Assembly (NCBI RefSeq): GCF_027409185.1
Contig: NC_084463.1
Span: 53,190,907-53,254,906, forward strand
Source of the DNA: Cynocephalus volans
Lineage: Eukaryota > Chordata > Mammalia > Dermoptera > Cynocephalidae
DNA: 64,000 bases
Direction of reading: 5' to 3'
This document shows positions 1 through 10,363 of this stretch, in pieces; positions within the stretch are counted from its first letter, which is position 1; each line of letters opens with the position of its first letter. The notes below the pieces were generated by a model, which was given only the letters and a program-made list of their open reading frames with translations, made no database searches and was not told the origin of the DNA. The position numbers and the translations under genes are program-made.

Positions 1-600
1 AATGACAACCTTTATTTAACACTCTAATGGCTCACAGAACTCAAAGAAACACTTTTACTTGCCAATATCAGTTTATTATAAAGGAGATAACTCAGGAACA
101 GCCAGATAGAGATGCACAGTGCAAGGAATTGGGGTGGGAGTGCGGAGCTTCCATGCTGTTTCCGGGTGCACCCCTCCCAGACCTTCGATGTGCTGGCTAG
201 CCTGGCAGCTCTCTGAACCCCTTCATTTATTGGTTTCTTGGAGGCTTCATTGCATAGGTACAACTAATTAGATCAATGGCTACAGGCGATCAAGACTATA
301 TACAGCCCCTCTCCCCCACTGGGTGTTGGTCATGCCCTGGTCTTTCTGGTGACCAGCACCCATCCTGAATCCATCTGGGGCTCTGTCCCCAGTCATCTCA
401 TTAGCATGCAAAAGACACTTTTATCACTCTGGAAATTCCAAAGATCTTAGAAGCTCTTGTGTCAGGAACTGAGGACTAAGGCCGAATACTATAACACAAG
501 ATGCACCTGTCACCCCATCACTCAGGAAACTGTAAGGGTTCAGGAGATCTGTGTCAGGAACTGAGGGCAGAGACCAAGAATATATTTCTTACTATGTCCC
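1..600 (-). mobile_element. ERVL-type (MLT2-like) LTR, minus strand
   Basis: Read on the minus strand, this stretch runs through an LTR-like layout. Near the window's left edge it has a repeated AATAAA-type signal (ATAATAAACTG and TTAAATAAAGG) followed by a short terminal part. The wording resembles ERVL LTRs of the MLT2 group from memory. A short internal duplication is visible, because the phrase GTGTCAGGAACTGAGG occurs at about 459 and again at about 552. The left end may run off the window. Family assignment is by recall and needs a repeat-library search. Confidence 0.55.
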
Positions 601-1558
601 ACTTTCCTACAACTGGTATGCATTACTTTTATATTTAGAAACAACAATCAAGATTTTTAAAAAGAGAACAGAAAATGGGAAAAATTAGTCCATTTGTCAC
701 GAGAGCCTGCAGGTCTTAGAGCAGAGGCCAGAATCATGGAGAAAAGGGTAAAATTTGAGAGGTAAATCTTGCTGGGTTTGATTCCAACTGCAAAACTGGC
801 AGAACATTGGGACAAAATCCACCACTTACCGATGAGGGGCATTGCCAGGATGAAATGAGATCATTCAAACCATTAACTGTTAGGTGACTGTTGGCTGAAG
901 TGGGGAGTGGTGAATGAGCCACCAGGAAGAAGCTTGTTCCAGACTAGGACTTCCCACTAACTGGCCTGTGACCTTGAGCTGTGAAGTTTTCTCTTTGATC
1001 CTCAGTTTCCTTCTTCACCTAATGGGAGGCACTTTGCAATCCCTGGGCTCACTTCAGATGGAAACATCTATGATTGGGTCAAATTGGGTCTTTCACAAGG
1101 GATGGAAAAGGCAATTCTGGTGGATTTTCTTGCCTTTGGGAGTAAAAAGAATTAGCTCAATCTGGTAGGGTATGCTGAATATGAATGGATCACGTTTGGG
1201 AGTGTTTATCCTCCTGACGAGGACAGATTCTTGCAGTGAAGGAAGAAAGAAAGCCTGTGCAGACAGACAGCAGCCGTGCAAGCCTTTGATCTGCAGGCCT
1301 GAGGCACAGCCTCCCCTAAGTCACTTAGAAAATGCCAGGCCACTGTTTGTCACTCCTGACAATGTAGTTCAGGTTCAGGAGGAGCAATCTCTGCCCAGGT
1401 CAAGGGGAAGAAAGACAAAGCATTTCAAAGGCCACTTGTTTGAGCTGTCAACACCATGAGCTGGGCAAAGCATGGGCCTTGTCCCTGCCTGGGAACCAAT
1501 CTGTGCAGAAAGGAAATCTAGCAGCCACTTTCAAAGGAGACAATTAAACATGGGAAAA
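601..1558. other. Non-coding stretch, possible MIR at about 905-1060
   Basis: No gene is supported here. The short open frames lack splice-site or family support. At about 905-1060 the plus strand has the usual MIR phrase order (a 'gacc-ttgag' part followed by 'cctcagtttcc-ttc' and 'aatggg'), so an old MIR SINE is likely. The rest looks unique. Confidence 0.4.
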
Positions 1559-1998
1559 TGTCGGGAGCCATATCTAACAGTAGCCGCCATTTTTAACAAA
1601 TAACAGCCATTTTATGTAAGGCTTTCTCCTCCTCCTCAGAAAAGCCCCGCGCTCGCCAAGCCAACACTCCTCCCCACCTCCTCTTCTCATACCACGCCAC
1701 TATCACCCCCCTGCCTTTCCGCCTATCATAACAAGCCAACACTCCTCCCCACCTCCTCTTCTCATACCACGCCACTATCACCCCCCTGCCTTTCCGCCTA
1801 TCATAAGCTGCCACACTCTGTGACAGCCCACCCCTTCTTCACTATGCATATAAGCAATCGCCTAGCAATAAAATTTTGAGGCTTGATCAGAATCTTGTCT
1901 TGCCTCCATTCTGCGTGTCTCCTGTCCCTCCCTCTTTTCACCAGCTACAGGTAGTCCTCCTCGAGCCCGCGTTCTTATCTGTCCCGCAGGCCGGGACA
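1559..1998 (+). mobile_element. Solo LTR, class II (ERVK/beta-like) by target duplication
   Basis: The element starts TGTCGGGAGCC and ends CCGGGACA, so it has TG...CA ends with a short inverted repeat (TGTC/GACA). It is flanked by perfect 6-bp direct repeats GGAAAA at 1553-1558 and 1999-2004. A TATA-like CATATAAG lies near 1847 and AATAAA at 1867-1872, which sets plus orientation with U3 on the left. No internal retroviral sequence adjoins it, so it is a solo LTR of 440 bp. Six-base target duplications are typical of beta-like class II elements. The exact family is not recognised. Confidence 0.85.
1657..1806 (+). repeat. Exact 75-bp tandem duplication in LTR U3
   Basis: Two copies, 1657-1731 and 1732-1806, appear identical base for base. 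They lie upstream of the TATA-like motif and AATAAA of the solo LTR, the place where retroviral LTRs often carry duplicated enhancers. The lack of differences suggests that the duplication and the insertion are recent, or that the copies were homogenised. Confidence 0.95.
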
Positions 1999-2004
1999 GG
2001 AAAA

Positions 2005-3175
2005 GACAGCACACATTTTTAAGCGATCAACATGCCAAGGTTGAGGGCGTAGGGAGGAATTTTCTACAGGGAAGAACTTGTTAGCACCACAGACATGAAT
2101 GAGAACATTCACTGTGGCTCCTGCCATTCATCTAAGGAACATGCAGACCAGAGATGCAGAAAAAGCCAATCTGTAAACACGTCTGTTATTGCTGGGACAC
2201 CTGCTCCCAGAACAATCCTGCTTTCTCACCCAGGACCCTCTGCTGAGTGGGAAGTTGCCAACAATACTGCGGAATGTTCACACTTAGCCCAGTTTGATCC
2301 ACACAATGATGCTTTGATGCTCTTTGTTCAAAGTAAATAAAGAGCCAGGGTCTGGGGGCAGGATTTTGCACTGCTGCTATGGCTGCCCAGTGTCTAGCCT
2401 GCCCCTGCAGGAGGGGGTCATGGTCAGCAGCTCCCACATGCCCGGTTGTGGGGGTAGCTTGGGAGAGACAGGAGTGATGGAGAACTCTTTCTATTGGGCC
2501 TGACTAATGTGGAATCCAACACAAAATTAAAATGTCAACTTGCACGTGATTGAAAAAGCACTGGGTAAATCTTCTCACTCTGCTCCCCAGAAGTCCACAG
2601 ATGACTCCTCATGGGCTAATGTGGAAATCCCACTCAGAGGGACATGGAGCAGGGGAACTCCCCTGCAGGCATGTGTCTTAGGGGCCCCCAGTGCACCTGC
2701 CATCTCTTGGCCTGCATCCCCTATCCCCCACCAGGCACCTCAGGTGAAGTGTCTCATGGTGAAAGTGGGTGGGAGCCAAGGGTGTTCCTTATATTCTTTG
2801 AAATAGAGAAAGATAATAAAAAGGAACAAGAAACGTTTTTAAAAGTGTGTTGTCAGGCATCAGCACTGCTGTACAGGAAACAGCGTATGGGGTCTAACGA
2901 CCTGGGATTTGTGGTCACACAGCCCCAAGTATGACTGTGGCTCAGCCCCCAGTAGTAGTGGGCTCTCTTCTCTGACCCTTTCAGCCTGGTCTTGAGCACA
3001 TCCCACGATTTCTCAAAGAACATAGAGGGATGCTCTTGGATTTCCCTCAAGCTTCTTCAGTTTCCTCATCTGTTAAAGGGGGTGGTGAGAGCTGTGCTCC
3101 CTTAGGCTGTCATTAGGAGGTTGCACAACATCCATGGGAGGACCCAGCCCAGGCTGCACACGTGATATGCAAGGT
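2005..3175. other. Intergenic, MIR-like trace at about 2881-3110
   Basis: No gene is supported. The open frames of 80-96 codons here overlap one another on both strands and show no family features. A MIR-like trace is visible at about 2881-3110, ending in a 'tttcctcatctgttaaa-ggg' phrase. The remainder looks like unique non-coding DNA. Confidence 0.4.
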
Positions 3176-3510
3176 CTCAGTTGGCCCAGCTGCTACAACA
3201 AAATACCACAGACTGCATGTCTTAAACAACAGACATTGACTTCTCACAGTTCTGGAGGCTGGGAAGTCCAAGGTCTGGGTGTGGACTGATTCGGTGTCTA
3301 GTGAGGGCCCAATTTCTGGTTCCTAGACAGCACCTTCACTCTGTGGGGGCCTCACTTGGCCAGAGTTGGCCTCATGTGATCTCATTCATGATGGCTACAC
3401 CCTCTTCCCTAGTCACCTCTCAGTGGCCAACCTGCTAATACCATCCTCTTTGGGGTTAGGATTTCAGTGTGTGGGTTCTGGGGGCTGTAAACATTCAGTC
3501 TTAGGAGAGG
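3176..3510 (-). mobile_element. MaLR (MLT1-like) LTR, minus strand
   Basis: The plus strand reads as the reverse complement of a MaLR LTR. It begins near GCTACAACAAAATACCACAG, continues through 'ttctcacagttctggaggctgggaagtccaa' in two parts, and ends near a 'ttaggatttca...' part that matches the LTR's 5' region. Divergence is high, so it is old. Edges are approximate. Confidence 0.65.
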
Positions 3511-3949
3511 CACAGTGCATGATAATGCACAAGCATGACAGTCCCTCAGCAGACTCAGCTCCAGACAAGCCTCCATTAGGAAAGAGGGGAAGGCCAGAGA
3601 AATCCAGACACAGGGTCAGGCTAGACAAGAACTCTGAGGAGCCAGGGGTGGCCTGACATTGTTGGGAGCACAAGGAGGGGTTGCCCAGGAGGGTGGGCCT
3701 TGCTGAAGACCATCACATGGCCCCCTCCTGATGCTGACCATCAAGGAGTCTTCTTTCTCCTTATGATTCTGTCATTGGGCAGACTGTGGGGATCCAGGGG
3801 TGGGAAGGGCAGAGATGTGTCTGGCACACATTCTCAGGGCATTTTAAAATCTTCTCCAATCATTATTATGTTTGAGAGGGCTCTAGTGGACTTCTGGGTC
3901 ATTGAGACAAGGCCCATGAGTGAATGACACTGTCCTGGGAGGGCTAAGA
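3511..3949. other. Intergenic, nothing recognised
   Basis: I see no coding exon, RNA gene or clear repeat in this stretch. The open frames present are short and lack support. Confidence 0.4.
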
Positions 3950-5499
3950 CAGAAGGAGTGGGATGTTGCTTATAACAGATACTTGAAAATAGGGAATAGC
4001 TTTGGAACTCGGTGTTAAGCAAAGGTTGGAGGAGTTTGGAGTACTCAAAAGAAGACAAAGAGACAAGGGAATTTTGGGGATGTCTTAGAGACTGGTTACA
4101 TGGTGGAGAGCAGAATGCTGATAGAAATATGGACAGTAAAGACCATTCTAACGAGGCCTCAGAAATAAGGAGTTCATCAGAAACTGGGGCAAAGATCACC
4201 CTTGCTGTGAACTGGCAAGGAACTTGTCTGCATTGTGTCCATGCCCTGGTACTTTGTGAAGGTTGGAACTTAACAGTTGTGAAGAAAAGCAGTTGGTGGA
4301 AGAAATTTCTAAGCAGCAAAACATTCAGGAAGCTGCATGGCTACTTGCAAGAGACTACACTGAGTCATGGCAGCAAAGTCATGACATAAAGCCAGAAATT
4401 AAAAGGGAAGAAGTGCATAAAGATTTGGAAAATCTGCAGCCTAGGCATGTAGTAGAGAACACAGAGCATGCAATGGTGCACCCCAGTAACCATTATATAA
4501 GGAGATAAGTACAAAGGAAAGGGATTATCAAGAGAAGGAGAAAAGGGCCCTGAAGTCATTACTGAAGCCTCTGGGGCTGACTCTTCCATTTCTGGCCCAA
4601 AGACCTAGGTAGACTGAGTTATCTTGGGGAACAGGTTTGAGGAGCCCTCCACAGGCTCACTGCCCAGAACCTCCTCAGGAAGCTGTGCCAGCACCAGAAC
4701 CCCAGCTGCTTTGGCTGCTCCAACCATGGCTAAATTGACCACAGGTGTGGCTGGACATGCAGCTTTGGAAAATACAAGCTGGAAGCCTTGGCAGCATCCA
4801 TGTGGTGTTCGGTCTACATGCTTGTACTATGCTAGAGCTGTGGAGGCTTGGGAGCCTCCACCCTGATCTCAGAAGATGTGTGGAAAAGTCTGGGGACCCA
4901 GAAAGAGATCTGTCAAAGGGACAGAGTCACCACAGACAGCCTTTCACATACAAATACATTCCACTAGAGCAATGCCAGGTGGAAATGCGGGGTCAGAGTT
5001 GCAGCTGAGAAGCCCCATCAGTGCCATGTCTTGTGGAGCCATGGGAGCAGGACTGCCACAGAGACCCCAGACCTGTGGAACTACCAATGTGCAACACCAC
5101 CATGGGAGAGCTAAAGCATCACCTGAAACCACAAAAGCTATAGAAGAGGAGCTGCCTGAGGACTTGGGGACCCAACCCCCACACCAGCTAGCAGAGGAGG
5201 TCGAAGAGGGAGTCAAGGTACTGGAGTCACAGGCTTTGAGATTCAATGCCTGCCCTGCTGGGTTTTGGACTTGTTTGGGACATGCTACCCCTTTCTTTTG
5301 GCCTGTTTCTCCCTTTTGGAATGGGAATATGTACCCTATGCTTGTCCCACTATGGTATCTTGGAAGTAGATAAGTTGTATTGATTTCACAGACGGACTTT
5401 GAACTTTGGACTCGAGTTGAAACAAGTTAAGACTTTGGGGATGAAATGAATGTATTTGCATGTGAAAAGGACACGAGCTGCGGAGGGCCAGAGGTGGAA
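3950..5499 (+). mobile_element. MaLR internal region, 5'-truncated
   Basis: This sequence follows the order of MaLR internal regions of the MST/THE1 type as I remember them: a 'ggttggaggagtttgga' start, a 'tggaagaaatttctaagcagcaaa' middle part at about 4297-4325, and a 'tttggcctgtttctcccttttgga' part near 5297. It abuts a 3' LTR at 5500. The open frames inside (for example 4012-4389 and 4876-5373) are not gag or pol genes. No 5' LTR was found, so the left end is truncated near 3950. Confidence 0.65.
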
Positions 5500-5926
5500 T
5501 GTAGTGGATTGAATTATGTCCCCCCCAAACTCCCTGAAGCTTGAATTGTGTCCCCCAAGTTTTATGTATTAGAAACTTAGCCCCCACTGTGACTATTAAG
5601 AGGGTGAGAAATCCTATTATGGTAACTGAAAGGTGGAGCCTTGACGAGGTGATTGGAGTGTAGGACTCTGCAGTAGTGGATGGATTAAAAATGGTGGTCA
5701 AGGTGTGGTTCTGAGGGCTTTTTAAAAAGGGGAGAGTCTGTCTTGTGCTCTCTCTCTGCTCTCTCTGCTTCTACCATCTTGCAATGTGAGACCCTTGGTC
5801 ACCGTTGCCACCATCAGATGGACTTCGGACTTCCCAGCCCCAGAAACTAAGCAATAAATTTTGTTTTCTTTATAAATCATCTAGTATCGTGTATTCTGTT
5901 AGAGCAACACAAAACAGACTAAGACA
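5500..5926 (+). mobile_element. MaLR (MST-like) 3' LTR
   Basis: It starts TGTAGTGGATTGAATTATGT and ends near ACAGACTAAGACA. It has a CT-rich stretch at about 5747-5770 and an AATAAA at about 5852, the usual order in MaLR LTRs. A purine-rich GGCCAGAGGTGGA immediately upstream fits a polypurine tract. It therefore closes the internal region to its left. Confidence 0.75.
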
Positions 5927-5939
5927 AGGATAGTATTTC

Positions 5940-6725
5940 AAACACTCCTATTCCCATCACTCAGATTTCAAATGTTACGAGTTTATGTTCAACATCCTTA
6001 GGTATCAGGGAACTGCAAATCGTAACCACGGCAAGATCCTGCTTCACACCCCTAGTCGAACTGTAATCAAGACAGCAGGTAACGGAAAGTACTGCTGAGG
6101 GTGTGGAGAAATTAGAAACTTTTTAATTGTTGGTAGGAATGCAAATGGTCCAGCCTCTTGGAAAACAGCCTGACAGATCATCAAATTGTTAAACAGTCAC
6201 CATGTGACCCAGCAATTCCACTTCTAGAAATATACCCAAGAGAACCAAAAACGTATTTCCACACAAAAAAGTGTATGTGAATGTTGGTAGCAGCATTACT
6301 CAGTATACAGCAGCATTATTGCAACCAAAAAGTGGAAACAGCCCGACTGTCCATCAATTGACAAATTGATAAACAAAATGTGCTGTCACACAGTGGGATA
6401 TTACACAGCCATGAGAAGAAATGCTGATACGTGCTGCACCATGTACGAACCCCACAGGAGATCCCATATTGTCTGAGTCCATTCATCTGAAACATCCAGA
6501 ACAGGGAACTCAGGAGAAACAGAAAGTAGACGAGGTGGGGGCAGGGAGATGGACAGCACAGCTAAATGGTTCACGGTTTCTTTTCGAGATGAGGAAAATG
6601 TTCTAAAGTTGTGGCAATATCTGCATACATCTATGAATACACTAAAAACCATGGAATTGTACACTTCAAATAGGTGAACTTTTTGCAGGTGAATTATATC
6701 TCAATAAAGCTATTTTTTAAAGTCT
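5940..6725 (+). mobile_element. L1 3' end (ORF2 tail and 3' UTR), old subfamily
   Basis: The sequence contains L1 ORF2 landmarks in order ('gggaactgcaaatc', then 'ttggtaggaatgcaaatgg', then 'gacccagcaattccact', then 'atatacccaagagaa'). It ends with a 3' part closing in 'tctcaataaagctattttttaaa' near 6720. The reading frame is destroyed and the element is 5'-truncated. Confidence 0.8.
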
Positions 6726-6739
6726 GTCACATTCTCTTC

Positions 6740-7050
6740 TGGTATTTTTAACTGACAAATGAAAATTGTATGTATTTATGGTGTATATGATGTTTTGATA
6801 TACATATACATTTGGAAGGGCTAAATCAAGCTAATTAACATATTCATTACCTCACACACATATTGTTTTTGTGCTGAGAACATTTAAAATTCTACTCTCA
6901 GCAATTTTCAAGTATATAATACACTGTTACCAACTACTGTCACTTTGTGGTACAACAGATCTCCTGAACCTATTCCTCCTGTCTAACTGAAATTCGTATC
7001 TTTGTTCCAACATCTCTTCTAGTGTTTTTCACATAAAAGAAAAAAAATTA
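6740..7050 (-). mobile_element. L1 3' UTR fragment, minus strand
   Basis: The phrase order 'gatgttttgatatacatatacatttgg', 'aatcaagctaattaacatattcattacctc' and 'gagaacatttaaaattctactctcagcaa' is the reverse complement of an L1 3' UTR. A similar segment at 56510-56780 runs straight into a minus-strand L1 ORF2 end, which supports this orientation. Confidence 0.7.
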
Positions 7051-8002
7051 CTGAAAATGTGGAAGCCCCATTTCTGTGGCTCCCTGCTTCTATTTTCTCT
7101 TTCCCCACCAGGCAGCCATGACTCTGGCTGTGTCCCTAAAGTCTGCAGTTCAGGTGACAGTTCTGAATGCTTTTATTCCTCTTTCTTGCATTTCTTCTTA
7201 AACCACCACAAGAGCTCTATGAAGCTGCACTGTCATGATGTCCATTTGACAGATTAGCAAACCGGGGTCCAGAAAGATCAATGCTGGGCTCCCCAAGGTC
7301 AAACCGCCAGGCTGACTCTGCTCAACTCCAAGTTGATGTTTTTGTCTCATCTTTTGTTAAAAGCCTGCTTTATTTTTTCCTCTGCCTAATGTTCAACAAA
7401 GTTTCTTTGGCTAAATCTCACACATAATCTCATTAATCTCTTTCCATGAAAAGACAATTCTGAATAACATTAACAGTGAACATGTGACATGAAGAAACCT
7501 TAAAAACATCTCTAGTATTTCCCAGGACACACTTTTGCAGTCCTAAGGCAATTTTATAAATTCTCTTCTAAAAGGTGAAGAATCACTGTTCTGCACAGCT
7601 CCAGCTGACAATCTAGGTTTTGTAAGTTGAACTTAACTAATTCTCACCTCCCAGACCTGCAAATGTCACAAATCTTCCAACATGCCTTGAAAATCTTCCC
7701 ACTCTTGTCGGCACAAGATAAGAAATGAGAGGTGCCAAGAGGCTTTGCATTTCAGACACTCCATCGTGGCAGATAAGGGACCTTCTTGGAGGGGTGAAAC
7801 ATTTGCCACTAAAACAAGAGTAAAACAGATATATTATTCTAGGAGCCCACCCGCAGGGAGCCCCAGACCACTTTAGATCCTCTCCAGGAGGAAACTCACC
7901 CAGCACTGCTCAGCAGGCATTCGGAAGCCCTGAATGTCCAGCTCCCCTCAGGTAATCTGGGGAGATCCTCCCGGGTGTGGGTGAGTGTGTCCCCCAGGCA
8001 TG
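7051..8002. other. Intergenic, MIR-like trace at about 7185-7350
   Basis: A MIR-like trace runs at about 7185-7350. Otherwise nothing is recognised. The octamer GAAGCCCT at 7924-7931 also occurs directly after the provirus at 16218-16225. Sequence 7932-8002 does not match the start of the 3' LTR, so the original left end of the provirus appears to be lost. Confidence 0.4.
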
Positions 8003-8212
8003 AATCACACGCCAATCAGCACAGGCTCCCTGCTCCTGGCCCCTTAGCAATGCAATCCATCCAATCCCCGAATGCCCCATGTCCTCACCAAACCTATCAG
8101 CTCTCTTCTAACCCTAAAAGCAGATGTGCCCGCTGAATAAAAAACCTTCTCTGGTGAGCTGCCTTGCATTTGTGTCTCATCCTTTAACTGGTGCTGAATT
8201 TTATTCCTTTCA
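8003..8212 (+). mobile_element. 5' LTR, truncated, TATA box damaged
   Basis: It matches 16006-16217 of the 3' LTR up to the terminal CA at 8211-8212. The first ~88 bp of U3 are missing. The retained part has AATAAA at 8136-8141. Where the 3' LTR has TATAAAA, this copy reads CCCTAAAAG, a 2-bp loss that destroys the TATA box. Confidence 0.88.
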
Positions 8213-8213
8213 T

Positions 8214-8231
8214 TGGTGCTGAAACCCGGGA
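8214..8231 (+). other. Primer binding site, tRNA-Phe type
   Basis: TGGTGCTGAAACCCGGGA lies one base after the LTR's CA end. The complement of the 3' end of mammalian tRNA-Phe, with CCA, differs at one position (C to T at the seventh base). Other common retroviral primers (Pro, Lys, His, Glu) match worse. Confidence 0.85.
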
Positions 8232-8336
8232 CGGGATTGTCCACTGTGGACCCTGTCTCCATCTCAACCAAGGCAGCTTGCCCTCGTCCACCTTTTCGGG
8301 CACTGGCTCTTTGCACTCACCAGCGCTTCCACCCTT

Positions 8337-8344
8337 AGGTAAGT
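8337..8344 (+). promoter_or_regulatory. Leader splice donor
   Basis: AGGTAAGT lies about 125 bases after the LTR end in the gag leader. It is a near-consensus donor in the position used to make subgenomic env RNA in gammaretroviruses. The leader (8232-8818) also carries a TC-rich tract at about 8540-8563. No acceptor was assigned. Confidence 0.6.
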
Positions 8345-8818
8345 CTCCCTTATAAGGCTGCCACCCTCCTCTGGGCTACAGCGGAGCAGTTATCAACCAA
8401 CTAGACTCCGATGCCCTTAAGAGGTGTAAAGTTACACCCCATTAAGACCTTTATGGTCATGACGGACCCTCCAGCTATCCACTCCCTTCTCTCCAGGAGC
8501 TTTTGAGCGTGAGGATTCAGGGTGAAGGCTCCTTTCTGCTTCTCTTTCTCTCTCTCTCTCTCTGGATGCTAAAACGGGTTCCAAAAATCCTAGTACTAGG
8601 TTCCTCGTGGCCTCCAGCACTGTGCCTCTTGGGAGCTTGAAGTGTGGGTGATGACCCTCACTCTCCTCCTAATCCGGTTCCTATAGAACCTCCGTGGCTC
8701 ACAAACTCCTCGGGGGACGCCTCCTGAATTTTGCTGACCCACTTCTGGCCTGGCAATTCATTTCCTCCTTTTCTCTTTTTCTCTTCCTCTTGATTTCCTT
8801 ATCTCTGTCCACTACACA

Positions 8819-10363
8819 ATGAGATCCTCCTCATCCCTTCCGGAAACCTCGCCCCTCAAATGCTTACTCAGAAACCTTACTGTACTCTCCCTTACACCAG
8901 ATATTAAGTCAAAGCTCTTGATCAGATTTTGGACTCAAGATTGGCCCCAGTACCCCCTGGACAACCAAAACCATTGGCCTTTTGAGGGATCCCTAGACCC
9001 AGACCTCCTTTGTGACCTTTTTAACTATTGCCAGCGCCTCAAAAAGTGGAAGGAGATCCCCTATGTGGAGGCCTTTCGCCTCCTCAGACAAAATCCCCAT
9101 CTTTGTTCTTCATGCTCTCCCTCCCAAGTCCTCCGGGCCTGTAAGTCTCCCCCCCCCTTCTTGACCCTCCTACTTTCGATCCTGCTTATGAACCACCTGC
9201 ATACCGCCCACCTCCCTCCGCTCCCACTTCCCCCTCCACCTCAGTTTCCTCTCCGCCATCTTCCATTTCAGCTTCCCCTTCCACTCCAATTCCACAGCTG
9301 CCCCCCGTTTTCCCTCCTCCCACAAAACCTTTTAGTCCTCCATGGACTAGATCACAGGGGCTCACTCCTGTCCCTCCCACTATTGCACTGCTTCGAGAGG
9401 TGGCTGGCCCAGAAGGGATAATCAGAGTTCATGTACTTTTTTCCATCTCTGATCTCACACAATTAGAGAAGAAACTGGGCTCCTTTACCACTGACCCCAC
9501 CACCTGTGTTAGGGAGTTTCAGTGGATCCTGCAGGCTTACAGTCTCACACACCATGACATATACATGTTGATAGCTAACACTCTCCGTCCTGAGGAGCAA
9601 AGGCATGTATGGGAATTGGCCCGAGCCCATGCAGACGAAACACACAGGACTAATCCTAACCACCCTACAGGTCCCAATGCAGTTCCAGAACAGGATCCCC
9701 AATGGGATTATAACACCCCTATTGTCATAAATTCCCATGATTCTTTTGTTTCCTGCCTTGTAGCTGGCCTCAAACGGGCTGCTCGAAAAGTTGTAAATTT
9801 CCAAAAGGTGCAGGAAGTAATACAGAAAAAGGAAGAAACCCCTTCCAAATTTTTAGACAGGTTAACCAAGGCCCTTCAACAATATACCAATCTAGACCCA
9901 GAAACCCCAGATGGTTGTCATGTTTTAATGACCTATTTCCTAGCCCAGAGCTACCCCGACATTAGGGCTAAATTAAAAAAGCTAGAGCACTGGCCCATTA
10001 CTCCTCAGACTGAAATTCTTACAGTGGCTTTTAAGGTTTTTCATAATAGAGAGGAGGAAAAGGAACGCCACAAGCAGAGAGCTGATCAGGCAAATTTTCA
10101 GATGCTTGCACAAATAACCCAAGGACAGCCGCAACCCAGGTGCCCACAAACCCATAAGCTGCCCCCTGGAACCTACTTTAAATGTGGAAAAGAGGGACAT
10201 TGGGCAAAAGCCTGCCCCTTCTCCTCGGCCTCCAACCACTCCCTGTCCCAAATGCCACAAAAGGGGCCATTGGGGATCTGATTGCCCTGCCACCCGAAGG
10301 GGAGAGGGGCCAATCACCCCACAATCTAAGCCCAACCTGTTGGGACTAGCAGGAGAAGATTGA
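8819..10363 (+). pseudogene. gag: gag, frameshifted (MA, proline-rich, CA, NC)
   Basis: It encoded the retroviral structural polyprotein. The first open segment (8819 to about 9150) shows the gamma-type matrix pattern, with WPQYPLDNQ near residue 43. The second residue is Arg, so the Gly needed for N-myristoylation is absent. A run of nine C at 9149-9157 marks a frame change. After it comes a proline-rich part with a PPAY late-domain motif (about 9193-9204), then a capsid-like region from about 9385 with EFQWILQAY. The first nucleocapsid knuckle near 10175-10217 lacks its first Cys (Tyr instead). A second knuckle with CPKC...H...C lies at 10244 in another frame, so there is a second shift between them. 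The frame closes with TGA at 10361-10363. Identification as gag is secure, and it is clearly non-functional. Confidence 0.9.

Noticed and set aside
3834..5373. Open frames of 125-165 codons as possible genes
   Set aside because: The sequence follows a MaLR internal region and the frames overlap on both strands.
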